The notes under the pieces are model-generated. The model had not been told where the DNA came from. It did no database searches and saw only the letters and a list, made by a program, of their open reading frames with translations. A program made the position numbers and the translations under genes. From Variovorax sp. ZS18.2.2 (GTDB lineage: Bacteria; Pseudomonadota; Gammaproteobacteria; Burkholderiales; Burkholderiaceae_C), in assembly GCF_024701975.1 (NCBI RefSeq), contig NZ_JANLNM010000001.1, positions 248,001 to 312,000 on the forward strand: a DNA stretch of 64,000 nucleotides, read 5' to 3'. Positions within the stretch are counted from its first letter, which is position 1. Every line of letters starts with the position of its first letter. Below are positions 35,022-46,138 of the stretch, piece by piece.

Positions 35022-36271
35022 GCCGGTTCCTTCTTGGTGGCTGCCTTCGCAGCGGGCGCAGGTTCATCGGGCGCCACCGTCACCACGTCGCCTTCGGCCA
35101 GCGAGTCGGAGGGGTTGAGCACCATGCGGTCGTTGTTGCCGAGGCCGTCGATCACTTCGACGTTCTCGCCGTAGTTGCGGCCCAGCGTCACTGCGCGCAG
35201 GCCAATGCGGCCCTGTGCATCGACCACCGCGATGCGCGTGCCCTCGGCGCGGAACAGCAGCGCATTGGCCGGCACCGTGATCGTGCGGGCCGCGGCCAGC
35301 GGCAGCGACACCTGCACATAGGCGCCCGGCAGCAGCGCGCCGTCGCGGTTGGGGAGAGACACCTCGACCTGCATCATCCGCGTGGTCGCGTCGATGGCGC
35401 CCGAGGTGCGCGCCACTTCGCCCTTGAAGGTCTGGCCGCGCAGCTCGGCCTGCGTCACCACCACGGGCTGGCCGGCCTTCACGAGCTGCGCATAGGCCTG
35501 CGGCACGTTGATGTACACGCGCAGCGGATCGGTCTGCGCCAGCATGAAGAGCGCACGCCCGGCGCCACCGCCTGCGCCCGCATCGATCAGGTCGCCCACG
35601 TCGACGTTGCGGCGCGTGATGACGCCCGCGAACGGCGCGACCACGCGCTTGAAGCCTTCGGTCTGCTTCAGGCGCTGCACGTTGGCATCGGCGGCCGCCA
35701 CGTTCGAGGTGGCCTGCGCGACGGCGCTGCGGCGCTCGTCCAGGTCCTGCTGCGAGACCACGTCCTTCTTGCGCAGGTTTTCCCAGCGCTCGGCCGTGCT
35801 CTGCGCGAGCGCGAGGCCCGAGGCGGCCTGTGCGCGCGCGGCGACGGCTTGCGAGAGCTGCTGGTCGATCTCCGGCGTTTCGATTTCCGCCAGCAGCTCG
35901 CCCTTTTCGACGCGGCTGCCGATGTCCTTGGTCCAGCGCTTGAGGTATCCGCTCGCGCGCGCCGAGATCGGCGACTGCACGAAGCCCTGCAGCGTGCCGG
36001 GCAGCGCCAGCGTCTGGCCGGCGGTGGGCGTGCGCGGCAGGGCGGTCTGCACATAGAGCTTGGCGCGTTCCGTCGTGCCCGCTTCGAGCGCGCGCGCGTT
36101 GGCGATGCGCACGATGACCGTGCGTGCCGCACCGAGGGCCAGCAGAACCAGCACGATCACGACGAGCCAGCGCGTGCGCTTCACGATCTGCCGGCGGCGC
36201 AGCAGTTCGCCCTCGCCCTCTTCGACGGCGATGGGATGGATGGCCAATGCCGAGTGGCGTTGCTCCGTCAT
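35018..36271 (-). CDS. RND efflux periplasmic adaptor (HlyD/MFP family)
   Basis: Membrane-fusion adaptor, 417 residues. One N-terminal membrane segment (TRWLVVIVLVLLALGAARTV, residues about 33-52) anchors it. The lipoyl halves (SARASGYLKRWTKDIGSRV and FKRVVAPFAGVITRRNVDVG) flank an alpha-helical hairpin of about 70 residues, and the beta-barrel follows. It starts 4 bases after the permease stop. It links the permease to the NodT-type channel. Confidence 0.93.
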   Translation of the reverse strand: MTEQRHSALAIHPIAVEEGEGELLRRRQIVKRTRWLVVIVLVLLALGAARTVIVRIANARALEAGTTERAKLYVQTALPRTPTAGQTLALPGTLQGFVQSPISARASGYLKRWTKDIGSRVEKGELLAEIETPEIDQQLSQAVAARAQAASGLALAQSTAERWENLRKKDVVSQQDLDERRSAVAQATSNVAAADANVQRLKQTEGFKRVVAPFAGVITRRNVDVGDLIDAGAGGGAGRALFMLAQTDPLRVYINVPQAYAQLVKAGQPVVVTQAELRGQTFKGEVARTSGAIDATTRMMQVEVSLPNRDGALLPGAYVQVSLPLAAARTITVPANALLFRAEGTRIAVVDAQGRIGLRAVTLGRNYGENVEVIDGLGNNDRMVLNPSDSLAEGDVVTVAPDEPAPAAKAATKKEPA

Positions 36272-36275
36272 GAAA

Positions 36276-39200
36276 TCAGTTCTCCTGGGGCGCTGCGCCC
36301 GCTGGCGGTTGCGCCGAATGGCTGGCCTCTTCACGCGCCGCCTTGCGATGCGCAAGCCGACTGTGCACCCCCGCGAACACGGCGGGCACGAAAAACAATG
36401 TCGACACCGTGGCAAAAAGCAGGCCACCGATGACCGCACGGCCCAGTGGCGCGTTCTGTTCGGCGCCTTCGCCGAGGCCCAGAGCCATCGGGATCATGCC
36501 GATGATCATCGCCAGCGCCGTCATCAGCACCGGGCGGATGCGGGTGGCGCCGCCTTCGAGCGCGGCCGAGAGCGGCGGAATGCCGGCCTGCAGCCGCTCG
36601 CGCGCGAACGACACCAGCAGGATGGAGTTGGCCGTGGCTACGCCCATGGTCATGATCGCGCCCGTGAGCGCGGGCACGCTCAGCGTGGTGCCGGTGATGA
36701 ACAGCATCCACGCGATGCCGGCGAGCGCCGCTGGCAGGGCGGTGATGATGATGGCCGCATCGAGCCACGACTGGAAGGTGACCACGATCAGCAGGTACAC
36801 CAGCACGATCGCCATCACCAGCCCCACGCCCAGGCCGATGAACGACGACTGCATCGTCTGCACCTGCCCGCGGATGGTGACCTGGCTGCCGCGCGAGAGC
36901 TTGGGCCGCATCTCGTCGACCAGAACCTGCACCTTCGAGGCCACGCTCGCGAGGTCGGTGCCCTGCACGCTCACGTAGACATCGATGACCGGCGCGATGT
37001 TGTAGCGCGACTGAATGGCCGGCTGGCGCGACGCCTGCGCATCGACCAGGTTGCCCAGCAACTGCTGCGAGGCGCCGCCGGCCGCTGCTGCGCCGCCCGT
37101 GCCCACCGGAATGTTGAGCAGCGAATCGAGCGAGTCGATGTTGTATTGCGGTGTCTGCACCGCGATGCTGTAGACCACGCCATTCACCGGATTGAGCCAG
37201 AAGGCCGGCGCCGTCTGCGAACTGCCCGAGAGCGCGATCAGCACGTTCTGCCCGACGTTGGCGGCCGTAAGTCCGTACTGCTGCAGCCGCGTGCGGTCCA
37301 TCTGCAGGTTGAGGCTGGGGCCGTCGAGCCGCTGGTGCACATGCGCATCGACCGCGCCGGGAATCTGCTTGATCGCTTTCGTGAGCTCGGCCGCGCGGGC
37401 CGCGTTGCCGGCCATGTCGGCGCCGCTGAACTGCACGTCGATGGCCGCGGGCAGGCCGAAGTTCAGGATCTGCGTGACGATGTCCGCGGGCTGGAAGAAG
37501 AACTCGATGCCCGGAAAGCGCTTGGGCAGTTCCGCACGGAGCAGCGTGATGAACTCCTCGGTGGGCCGGTGGCCGTCCTTCAGCGAGAGCAGCAGTTCGG
37601 CATCGAAGGTGCCGATGGTGCCGGCGTTGCTGTACGAGAGGTTGATGCCGCTGTTGGGAATGCCCAGGTTGTCCAGGATGGTTTCGAGCTGGTCGGCCGG
37701 CACCAGCTCGCGGATGGCCACTTCCACCTGGTCGGTGAGGCGCGCGGTTTCCTCGATGCGGGTGCCGGTGGGGGCGCGCACATGCAGGCGAATCTGGCCG
37801 GCGTCGACCGTCGGGAAGAAGTCACGGCCCAGCACCGGGTACAGCAGGCAGGAAAGAAGACAGAAGCCGAGGAAGAGGCCGATGAAGCCGCCGCGCTTGG
37901 ACAACACCACCGACAGCAGCAGCGTGTAGGCGCGGCGCACGCGTTCGAAGCGGCGGTCGAAGCTTTGGTAGACGCGCTGCAGTGCGCTCGGCTTCTTGGG
38001 CACGTCGCCATTGACCGGCTGCGCATGCACGCCGCCCATGAGCAGCATCACCAGCGTGGGCACCAGCGTGCGCGAGAGCAGGTACGAAGCCAGCATCGCG
38101 AACACCACCGCCTCGGCCAGCGGCACGAACAGGAAGCGCGCCACGCCCGAGAGAAAGAACATCGGCACGAACACGATGCAGATGCACAGCGTGGAAACGA
38201 ACGCGGCGCTGCCGATCTCGCCCGCGCCGACCTCGATGGCTTCCTTCAGCGGCGTGCCCATGTGCAGGTGGCGCTCGATGTTCTCGATGGTCACGATCGC
38301 CTGGTCCACCAATATGCCCACCGAGAGCGCGAGGCCGCCCAGCGTCATGAGGTTGAGCGTTTCGCCGAGCGAATACAGCACCAGGATCGAGGCCAGGATC
38401 GACAGCGGAATCGTGAGGCCGATGATGAGCGTGCTGCGCCAGTTGCCCAGGAACAGCAGCACCATTGCGGCCGTGAGCGCGGCGGCCAGGATGGCCTCGA
38501 ACACCACGCCCTTCACCGCCGCCTTCACGAACACCGACTGGTCGAAGAGCGGCGTGACCTTGATGTCCTGTGGCATCGACTGGGTGGCAATCGGCAGCAT
38601 CGCGCGGATGTTCGCCACGATGTCCAGCGTCGATGCGCCGCCGTTCTTGAGCACCGACAGCAGCACGCCGCGCACGCCGTCCTGCCGCACGATGTTGGTC
38701 TGCGGCGAGAAGCCGTCGCGCACGAAGGCCACGTCGCGCAGGTACGTGGTGGCGCCGTTCACGGTGCGCACCGGCAGGTCGTTCAGGCCCGCGATGGCGT
38801 CGGGCGAGCCGTTCATGCGCACGCTGTATTCGGTGGCGCCGAACTTGGCGGTGCCCGAGGGCAGGATCAGGTTCTGCGTGTTGACCGCGTTCACCACGTC
38901 GGCCGGCGTGAGGCCGCGCGCCTGCATCGCCTGGGTGTCCAGGTCGACCGAGATCAGCCGGTTCTTGCCGCCGTAGGGAAAGGGAATCGCCGCGCCCGGC
39001 ACGGTGATGAGCTGCGGGCGCAGCTGGTTGACGGTGGCGTCGAAGAGCGAGTTTTCAGAGCGCGTGGGGCTCGACAGCGCCAGCTGGATCACCGGCACGC
39101 TCGAGGCCGAATACTTGATGACCAGCGGCGGCGTGATGCCCGGCGGCAGCTGCCGCACCTGCGCCTGCATGGAGGCCACCACCTGCGAGATCGCCATCTC

Positions 39201-39500
39201 GATGTTGGCCGTGGGCTGGAAGAACACCTTGATGATCGACACGCCCGCGAGCGACTGCGACTCGATGTGCTCGATGTCGCTCACCGTGGTGGTCAGGCCC
39301 CGCTCGACCTGGCCCGAGATGCGCTGGCCCATCTCCTGGGCCGGCAGGCCCGTGTAGTTCCAGATGACGCTGACGACCGGGATGTTGATTTCCGGAAAGA
39401 TGTCGGTGGCCATGCGCGCCAGGACAAAAGGCGTGGCCAGCACGATCAGCATCGCCATGACGATGAAGGTGTACGGGCGACGCAATGCGAGCTGGACCAT
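36276..39500 (-). CDS. RND-family efflux permease with atypical proton-relay residues
   Basis: Inner-membrane RND permease, 1074 residues, 12 expected membrane helices. It matches the AcrB/MdtB superfamily throughout (FPEINIPVVSVIWNYTGLPA near residue 35). In TM4 the usual Asp-Asp pair is Asp399-Gln400 (GILVDQAIVTIEN), and in TM10 the usual relay Lys is Ala (GVATANSILLVSFARE); the later Arg in RIRPVLMTALA remains. This belongs to a known divergent branch, but loss of both residues raises the question of proton coupling. It is first in the efflux operon; substrate unknown. Confidence 0.93.
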   Translation of the reverse strand: MVQLALRRPYTFIVMAMLIVLATPFVLARMATDIFPEINIPVVSVIWNYTGLPAQEMGQRISGQVERGLTTTVSDIEHIESQSLAGVSIIKVFFQPTANIEMAISQVVASMQAQVRQLPPGITPPLVIKYSASSVPVIQLALSSPTRSENSLFDATVNQLRPQLITVPGAAIPFPYGGKNRLISVDLDTQAMQARGLTPADVVNAVNTQNLILPSGTAKFGATEYSVRMNGSPDAIAGLNDLPVRTVNGATTYLRDVAFVRDGFSPQTNIVRQDGVRGVLLSVLKNGGASTLDIVANIRAMLPIATQSMPQDIKVTPLFDQSVFVKAAVKGVVFEAILAAALTAAMVLLFLGNWRSTLIIGLTIPLSILASILVLYSLGETLNLMTLGGLALSVGILVDQAIVTIENIERHLHMGTPLKEAIEVGAGEIGSAAFVSTLCICIVFVPMFFLSGVARFLFVPLAEAVVFAMLASYLLSRTLVPTLVMLLMGGVHAQPVNGDVPKKPSALQRVYQSFDRRFERVRRAYTLLLSVVLSKRGGFIGLFLGFCLLSCLLYPVLGRDFFPTVDAGQIRLHVRAPTGTRIEETARLTDQVEVAIRELVPADQLETILDNLGIPNSGINLSYSNAGTIGTFDAELLLSLKDGHRPTEEFITLLRAELPKRFPGIEFFFQPADIVTQILNFGLPAAIDVQFSGADMAGNAARAAELTKAIKQIPGAVDAHVHQRLDGPSLNLQMDRTRLQQYGLTAANVGQNVLIALSGSSQTAPAFWLNPVNGVVYSIAVQTPQYNIDSLDSLLNIPVGTGGAAAAGGASQQLLGNLVDAQASRQPAIQSRYNIAPVIDVYVSVQGTDLASVASKVQVLVDEMRPKLSRGSQVTIRGQVQTMQSSFIGLGVGLVMAIVLVYLLIVVTFQSWLDAAIIITALPAALAGIAWMLFITGTTLSVPALTGAIMTMGVATANSILLVSFARERLQAGIPPLSAALEGGATRIRPVLMTALAMIIGMIPMALGLGEGAEQNAPLGRAVIGGLLFATVSTLFFVPAVFAGVHSRLAHRKAAREEASHSAQPPAGAAPQEN

Positions 39501-39710
39501 GGACAGGGCTCTCTGCTTCCGGCGGAAAAAGGTTTTGCATCATAAGGAAGTAGATTTAAGTTTGCTGCCGCCATTTCTTTGGGTGTGGTGCTTTACCAAA
39601 AGGCTGCATGTGGGCGGCTTCCGGCTGGTATCCGGAGCGCGCGCAGGCCACCCGGTATTGCCCAGCGCGAATGCCCCCACCGTCGGCGTGAACGCCGTCC
39701 TGAATGCCCG

Positions 39711-40202
39711 CTACGCCTTGCCGGCCCGCAGCGCCTCGAGCGCGACGGACGCGCGATCCATCACGTCGGCCACCGTTTTCAGTTCGTCCTCGGTACCCCC
39801 GGCAACCATCGCGGTGACCACTTCGGCCTGGAGCGCCAGGCACTTCTGCGCCATGGCCGTTCCGTCGGCGGTCAAGGTCAGGCGGCGCACGCGCGCATCG
39901 GCGCCATCGCTGTCGCGCCGCACCCAGCCCCTGGCCTCCATCTGGGTGAGCAGCATGCTCACGCCGCTCTTGGCGACGAAGCAGCGCGCGGCCAGCGCCT
40001 GCTGCGTGATGCCCGGCGTGGTCGCGATGGTGGCCAGCACCTCGTGTTCGCCCACGCGCAGCCCGATGGCGACAAGGCGCATGGTCATCACCGCGTCGCA
40101 GAGGTTGTAGGCCCGTACCGCCGCCAGCCAGGCGAGGGTGCCGTGGGGCGAGGAGGGGGCTCGGTCGGTCTTCGGGGGCTTGGGTGCTTTGGAGGCGGGC
40201 AT
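39711..40202 (-). CDS. MarR-family transcriptional regulator
   Basis: A 163-residue MarR regulator. The winged helix is in VGEHEVLATIATTPGITQQALAARCFVAKSGVSMLLTQMEARGWV (family pattern AARxxVxKSGVS), and the wing is RRDSDGADARVRRLTLT. It is divergent from a thioesterase gene; the gap holds two 14-bp palindromes, its probable binding sites. It lies 210 bases from the RND permease start but is transcribed in the same direction, so control of that pump is possible too. Confidence 0.9.
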   Translation of the reverse strand: MPASKAPKPPKTDRAPSSPHGTLAWLAAVRAYNLCDAVMTMRLVAIGLRVGEHEVLATIATTPGITQQALAARCFVAKSGVSMLLTQMEARGWVRRDSDGADARVRRLTLTADGTAMAQKCLALQAEVVTAMVAGGTEDELKTVADVMDRASVALEALRAGKA

Positions 40203-40209
40203 CGATATG

Positions 40210-40223
40210 GTTCAGTATTGAAC
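40210..40223. promoter_or_regulatory. MarR operator, proximal palindrome
   Basis: Palindrome GTTCAGTATTGAAC (GTTCA-N4-TGAAC), 8 bases upstream of the MarR start. With the second copy at 40231-40244 the centres are 21 bases apart, two helical turns, so two dimers would bind the same DNA face. A TATACT sequence (40225-40230) lies between them and may be the -10 element of the divergent thioesterase gene. Confidence 0.65.
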
Positions 40224-40230
40224 GTATACT

Positions 40231-40244
40231 GTTCAGTGTTGAAC
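40231..40244. promoter_or_regulatory. MarR operator, distal palindrome
   Basis: Palindrome GTTCAGTGTTGAAC, the second of a pair with arms GTTCA/TGAAC. It ends 16 bases before the thioesterase ATG, so occupancy would block that promoter. Autoregulation together with control of the thioesterase gene is the usual arrangement for divergent MarR genes; direct evidence is lacking. Confidence 0.65.
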
Positions 40245-40260
40245 CAATTCTAGCCCGCGC

Positions 40261-40788
40261 ATGAACCTCTATTTCCGCCTGCTGATGACCCTGCTGCGTG
40301 CCTGGCGCGCGCCGCGCCTGGCGCCGGGCGACACGCTGGAGCGGCAACTGCGCGTGCTGCCCAACGACCTGGACATCAACGGCCACATGAACAACGGCCG
40401 CTATCTGACGATCGTCGATCTGATGCTGGTCGAATACTTCGTGCGCACCGGCTTTGCCTCGGCCATGCTGCGCCGGGGCTGGCGGCCGATGTCGGGTGGT
40501 TCGCTCATCAGCTACCGGCGCGGGCTGAACCCCCTGGAGGTGTACACACTGCGCTTCCGGCTCGATGCCACCGACCAGCACTGGAACTACATGCGCTTCG
40601 AGTTCGTGAAGGGCGACAAGGTCTGCGCCGCCGGCTACATGAAGGGCGCGGCCGTGGGGCGTGACGGGCTGGTGCCCAACCTGGAGTCGTACGCGGCCAT
40701 GGGGCTCGTGCCGCCCGCGCATGCGCTGCCCTCGCCGGTGCGCGATTGGATCTCGGCGGAGCAGGGCGTGATGAGCGCGGCCTGGTAG
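40261..40788 (+). CDS. Thioesterase-family (hotdog) protein
   Basis: Hotdog-fold acyl-CoA thioesterase-like protein (4HBT/THEM6-like), 175 residues. The catalytic-region motif DLDINGHMNNGRYLTIVDL is present near residue 37. Residues 1-18 are hydrophobic and basic and may associate with the membrane. Acyl specificity is unknown. It is divergent from and probably controlled by the MarR gene. Confidence 0.85.
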   Translation: MNLYFRLLMTLLRAWRAPRLAPGDTLERQLRVLPNDLDINGHMNNGRYLTIVDLMLVEYFVRTGFASAMLRRGWRPMSGGSLISYRRGLNPLEVYTLRFRLDATDQHWNYMRFEFVKGDKVCAAGYMKGAAVGRDGLVPNLESYAAMGLVPPAHALPSPVRDWISAEQGVMSAAW

Positions 40789-40794
40789 GGCCGT

Positions 40795-41349
40795 TCAGCG
40801 CGCGGGCGCATCGAGCGCCAGCCGCAGCCGCGTGACGTTCGGATTGCCCGGATCGCGCTGCACCCTGAACCCCAGCTTGCGCGCGAGCGCCAGCATGCCG
40901 ACGTTGTCGTAGAGCGTGATGTCCGCCAGCTGCTGCACGCCGGCTTCGGCCGCCGCGTCGATCAGCTTGCGCATGAGCTTCAGGGCGACGCCGCGGTGCT
41001 GCCACGCATCGCCGATCACGACGGCGAACTCGGCGACGTGCGCCGTCTCCGGCGTCTCGCCGCGAACGTAGCGCACCACGCCCATCTGCTGCTCGACGCC
41101 ATCGACCACGGTGGTCGCGATGAGCGCGAGCTCGCGGTCGTAGTCGATGTGGGTCATGCGCCAGAGCTCGTCGGGCTGCGGCTTGCGCGGCGAAAGCAGC
41201 CGGCGGTAACCCGTTTCGTTCGACAGGCCCGCGACGAACGCCGTATGCATCGGCAGGTCGTCGGCGTGGATCGGGCGGATGCGAACGTGCGTGCCGTCGG
41301 CGAGACGCCAGTCCTCTATGAGGTGACTGGGGTAGCCGACGGCCGGCAT
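40795..41349 (-). CDS. GNAT-family N-acetyltransferase
   Basis: A 184-residue GNAT acetyltransferase. The N-terminal RIRPIHADDLPMHTAFVAGLS resembles the acetyltransferase domain of protein-lysine acetylases of the Pat type, and the CoA loop is in AWQHRGVALKLMRKLI. It starts 4 bases after the gnd stop and is probably co-transcribed with it; acetylation control of central metabolism is a possible but unproven link. Confidence 0.85.
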   Translation of the reverse strand: MPAVGYPSHLIEDWRLADGTHVRIRPIHADDLPMHTAFVAGLSNETGYRRLLSPRKPQPDELWRMTHIDYDRELALIATTVVDGVEQQMGVVRYVRGETPETAHVAEFAVVIGDAWQHRGVALKLMRKLIDAAAEAGVQQLADITLYDNVGMLALARKLGFRVQRDPGNPNVTRLRLALDAPAR

Positions 41350-41353
41350 GGCA

Positions 41354-42775
<1,422 letters not shown>

Positions 42776-42914
42776 GTTTTCCCGGAGCCCTTCCTTGGTA
42801 TGCGGTTGATGACGGTTGGATGTGGCGGTCATTGTGCCGGGGCCACCAGAGCCCGGCGTCGGAGGGCGTCTATACCCGCTTGGCAAACGGGCCCGGGCTG
42901 GCTATGTTGGCGGG

Positions 42915-43877
42915 ATGACCCCCGCCGCCATCCACGCCTGGTCGACCGACGCCGTGCCGCCGCCCCAGCGGCTGGACTACTGGATCGGCGCGATCTGCGA
43001 GGGCTTTCTCGAAATGGACGTGACCAGCACCGAGGCCGGCGCGTTCGGCGCCACGCTCGAATCCGTGCCGCTCGGCCCCATCGGCGTGAACCGGGTGCGC
43101 GGCACCGCGCAGGACGTCTACCGCACGCGCCGCGCCATCGCCCACAGCCGCAACAACTATTACTACCTGCTCTGCAAGACCGATTCGCCCTGGGTGGCCG
43201 TGCAGGAAGAACGCTCCGCCCGCATGCTGCCCGGCGACGTGGTGCTGGTCGATTCGCGGCGCTGCTATGCGTTTCATCTGCCGCAATCGGCCGACACCCT
43301 CTCGCTCGAACTGCCGACGGCCTGGGTCGAGTCGTGGCTGCCCGATGCCGGCGACCTTGTGGCGCGCCGCATCGACGGGCGCAGCGGCTGGGGCGGTGTG
43401 CTCAGTGCCTTCGCGCAGCAGCTGACGCCCGAGCTGGCCGCGAAGCCGCCGCTGACGCCGGCGCTGCTGACCGACCAGCTGGGCGGCCTGCTCTCGCTGG
43501 CGTTCGGGCAGCAGGCGCCTATCGCGCCAATGACGCCCGACCAGGGCGGCCGCGCAGCCCTGCGCCAGCGCGTGCTCGACGCCATCCGCGAGCGCCATGC
43601 CGAGCCGGGCCTCACGGCCGCGGGCGTGGCGCGCGAGCTGGGCATTTCGGAGCGAAGCCTGCACCGGTGCCTGGCGGGCGGCGCCACCACGTTCGCGACC
43701 GCGCTCACGGGCTTTCGGATGCAGGTGGCGCGGCGCATGCTGGCCGATGCGCGCTTCGACCGGTTGAGCGTTGCGGAGATCGGGTTCCGCGTCGGGCTCT
43801 GCGATGCCTCGCACTTCGTGCGGCAGTGCCGAAGGCATCTGGGGCGGACGCCGGGGGAACTGCGGCGTCTTCGCTGA
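42915..43877 (+). CDS. AraC-family transcriptional regulator
   Basis: A 320-residue regulator of the AraC-binding-like (FeaR/NitR type) group. The N-terminal effector-like half contains RSARMLPGDVVLVDSRRCYAFH; the C-terminal DNA-binding half has two helix-turn-helix motifs (LTAAGVARELGISERSLHRCL and LSVAEIGFRVGLCDASHFVR). It is divergent from gnd with a 139-base gap. The ligand and target are unknown; no catabolic operon is directly adjacent. Confidence 0.9.
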   Translation: MTPAAIHAWSTDAVPPPQRLDYWIGAICEGFLEMDVTSTEAGAFGATLESVPLGPIGVNRVRGTAQDVYRTRRAIAHSRNNYYYLLCKTDSPWVAVQEERSARMLPGDVVLVDSRRCYAFHLPQSADTLSLELPTAWVESWLPDAGDLVARRIDGRSGWGGVLSAFAQQLTPELAAKPPLTPALLTDQLGGLLSLAFGQQAPIAPMTPDQGGRAALRQRVLDAIRERHAEPGLTAAGVARELGISERSLHRCLAGGATTFATALTGFRMQVARRMLADARFDRLSVAEIGFRVGLCDASHFVRQCRRHLGRTPGELRRLR

Positions 43878-43883
43878 GCGGCC

Positions 43884-44597
43884 TCAGATACTGCGCAGAT
43901 TCACGCGCCTGGACAGTGCCTCAGCGTTCTCGCGCCGCTCGCTGTAGCGGTCGACCAGGTAATCCGCGCAGTCGCGCGTGAGCAGCGTGAACTTCACCAG
44001 TTCTTCCATCACATCGACCACGCGCTCGTAGTACGGCGAAGGCTTCATGCGCCCGTCGTCGTCGAATTCGAGAAAGGCCTTCGCCACCGACGACTGGTTC
44101 GGGATCGTGACCATGCGCATCCAGCGGCCCAGCACGCGCAGCTGGTTCACCGCGTTGAACGACTGCGAGCCACCCGACACCTCCATCACCGCGAGCGTCT
44201 TGCCCTGCGTGGGCCGCATCGAGCCCATTGCCAGCGGAATCCAGTCGATCTGCGCCTTCATGATGCCGGTCATCGCACCGTGGCGTTCTGGCGATGTCCA
44301 CACCATGCCTTCGGACCATTGCGCGAGTTCGCGCAGCTCCTGCACCTTCGGATGGTCATCGGGTTCGGCGTCCGGGAGCGGCAATCCACGGGGGTCGAAA
44401 ATCCGCGTCTCCGCACCCAGAGCTCGAAGCAGTCGCGCTGCTTCTTCCGTGAGCAATCGGCTGTAGGAGCGCTCGCGAACGGAGCCGTACAGCAGCAGGA
44501 TGCGCGGCGCATGCGTCGAGCGCTGCGCCGGCATCAGCAGATTCAGATCGGCCTTTTCGAACAGCTCGGGATCTACGTTCGGAAGCTCACGACTCAT
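43884..44597 (-). CDS. arsH: ArsH-type NADPH-dependent flavin oxidoreductase
   Basis: ArsH, an FMN-dependent oxidoreductase that oxidises trivalent organoarsenicals to less toxic pentavalent forms; 237 residues. The flavodoxin-like phosphate loop is [13 protein letters not shown], and [21 protein letters not shown] and [11 protein letters not shown] are family signatures. It overlaps the ACR3 gene by 11 bases and is the last gene of the arsenic operon. Together with ArsI it suggests defence against methylated arsenicals as well as inorganic arsenic. Confidence 0.95.
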   Translation of the reverse strand: MSRELPNVDPELFEKADLNLLMPAQRSTHAPRILLLYGSVRERSYSRLLTEEAARLLRALGAETRIFDPRGLPLPDAEPDDHPKVQELRELAQWSEGMVWTSPERHGAMTGIMKAQIDWIPLAMGSMRPTQGKTLAVMEVSGGSQSFNAVNQLRVLGRWMRMVTIPNQSSVAKAFLEFDDDGRMKPSPYYERVVDVMEELVKFTLLTRDCADYLVDRYSERRENAEALSRRVNLRSI

Positions 44598-45645
44598 ACC
44601 AGCCTCGCGACGAGTTCACTACCTTCACCACGGCCAGCATGATCGGGACCTCGATCAGCACACCCACCACGGTAGCCAGCGCAGCACCCGAGTGAAAGCC
44701 GAACAGGCTGATGGCGGCGGCCACGGCCAACTCGAAGAAGTTGGATGCGCCGATCAACGCGGACGGGCAGGCGATGTTGTGCTTTTCGCCGAGCTTGCGG
44801 TTGAGCCAGTAGGCCAGGCCGGAATTCAGCACCACCTGGATCAGGATCGGCACCGCAAGCATCGCGATCACGAGCGGCTGCTTGATGATGGCTTCGCCCT
44901 GGAAGGCGAACAGGAGCACGAGCGTCAGAAGGAGTGCAGCGATCGACCACGGGCCGATGCGATGCATGACGCGTTCGAACGCGGCCGGCCCCGCCTTCAG
45001 CAGTTGCTTTCTCAACAGCTGCGCGAAGATCACCGGCAGCACGATGTAGAGCGCCACCGACGTGATGAGCGTGTCCCACGGCACCGTGATCGCCGACAAG
45101 CCCAGCAGCAACCCGACGATGGGCGCGAAAGCGAACACCATGATGGCGTCGTTCAATGCGACCTGCGACAGCGTGAAGACCGGGTCTCCGCCGGTCAAGC
45201 GGCTCCAGACGAAGACCATCGCCGTGCAGGGCGCAGCGGCCAGCAGGATCAAACCGGCTACATAGCTGTCGAGTTGCTCGGCCGGAAGGTAGCCGGCGAA
45301 GACCTGGCGCACGAAGAGCCATGCCAGGAAGGCCATGGAGAACGGCTTCACTGCCCAGTTGATGAACAGCGTCACACCGATGCCGCGCCAGTGGTTTTTC
45401 ACCTGCGCAAGGGCCGTGAAATCGACCCGCAGCAGCATCGGGATGATCATCACCCAGATCAGCACGCCCACGGGAATGTTGACCTTGGCGACTTCGAGGC
45501 GGCCCACCGCCTGGAATGCCGCCGGGAACAATTGCCCCAACGCGATGCCGACGACGATGCACAGGAACACCCACACCGTCAGGTAGCGCTCGAACACGCT
45601 CATGGGGGCCGCGCTGGCGCGCGGGCTTTCGATGACTGCGCTCAT
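44587..45645 (-). CDS. arsB: ACR3-family arsenite efflux transporter
   Basis: Arsenite permease of the ACR3 (BART) family, 352 residues, about ten membrane helices. The conserved cysteine needed for transport is in [17 protein letters not shown], and [18 protein letters not shown] and [17 protein letters not shown] are characteristic. It exports the arsenite made by the upstream arsenate reductases. It is commonly named arsB although unrelated to the true ArsB family; acr3 is also used. Confidence 0.95.
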   Translation of the reverse strand: MSAVIESPRASAAPMSVFERYLTVWVFLCIVVGIALGQLFPAAFQAVGRLEVAKVNIPVGVLIWVMIIPMLLRVDFTALAQVKNHWRGIGVTLFINWAVKPFSMAFLAWLFVRQVFAGYLPAEQLDSYVAGLILLAAAPCTAMVFVWSRLTGGDPVFTLSQVALNDAIMVFAFAPIVGLLLGLSAITVPWDTLITSVALYIVLPVIFAQLLRKQLLKAGPAAFERVMHRIGPWSIAALLLTLVLLFAFQGEAIIKQPLVIAMLAVPILIQVVLNSGLAYWLNRKLGEKHNIACPSALIGASNFFELAVAAAISLFGFHSGAALATVVGVLIEVPIMLAVVKVVNSSRGWYES

Positions 45646-45649
45646 GGTG

Positions 45650-46138
45650 TCAGTTCGCAGAAATGCGCTTCAGCCGCTCTTGCAACTCGGCGTCGCTCAT
45701 TGCTTGCGGGTTGTCCAGTGCGAGCAGTTGCAGCATGCGATAGGAGATCGCCTGGCGCGTCAGCTCGAAGGCCTGGCGCTTGGCGGCATCGCCACCTTCG
45801 GTGTTGGACGGGTCCGGATATCCCCAATGCACCTTGACGCGCGTGCCGGGCCAATACGGGCAAGCTTCTTGCGCCGCGCTGTCGCACACCGTGATCACCA
45901 CATGCATGACCGGCGTGGCGAATTCATCCCAGCTCTTGCTGCGAAAGCCTTCAGTGTTCACCCCGGCCGCCTGCAGCACCTCGATGGCGAACGGGTTGAT
46001 TCTTCCGCTGGGCGCGCTGCCGGCGCTGAACGCTTTCACGTCCTTGCCGAGCTTCTGGGCCCAGTGGTTGAGCATGCCCTCGGCCAGCACGCTGCGGGCC
46101 GAATTGTGGGTGCAGAGAATGAGTACGTTGAGCGTCAT
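45650..46138 (-). CDS. arsC: Arsenate reductase, low-molecular-weight phosphatase type (copy 1)
   Basis: Reduces arsenate to arsenite; 162 residues. The catalytic P-loop CTHNSARS (CX5R type) is at the N-terminus. A second cysteine pair region TVCDSAAQEACPYWPG is as in thioredoxin- or glutaredoxin-linked enzymes. It overlaps the second arsC gene by ATGA. It differs from the neighbouring copy in sequence and so is not a recent duplicate. Confidence 0.93.
   Translation of the reverse strand: MTLNVLILCTHNSARSVLAEGMLNHWAQKLGKDVKAFSAGSAPSGRINPFAIEVLQAAGVNTEGFRSKSWDEFATPVMHVVITVCDSAAQEACPYWPGTRVKVHWGYPDPSNTEGGDAAKRQAFELTRQAISYRMLQLLALDNPQAMSDAELQERLKRISAN

Noticed and set aside
36060..39545. An open frame of about 1160 codons on the + strand opposite the RND permease gene.
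   Set aside because: It is His/Arg/Gln-rich with no domain pattern and mirrors the codon bias of the highly conserved permease on the other strand; high GC leaves few stops in that frame.
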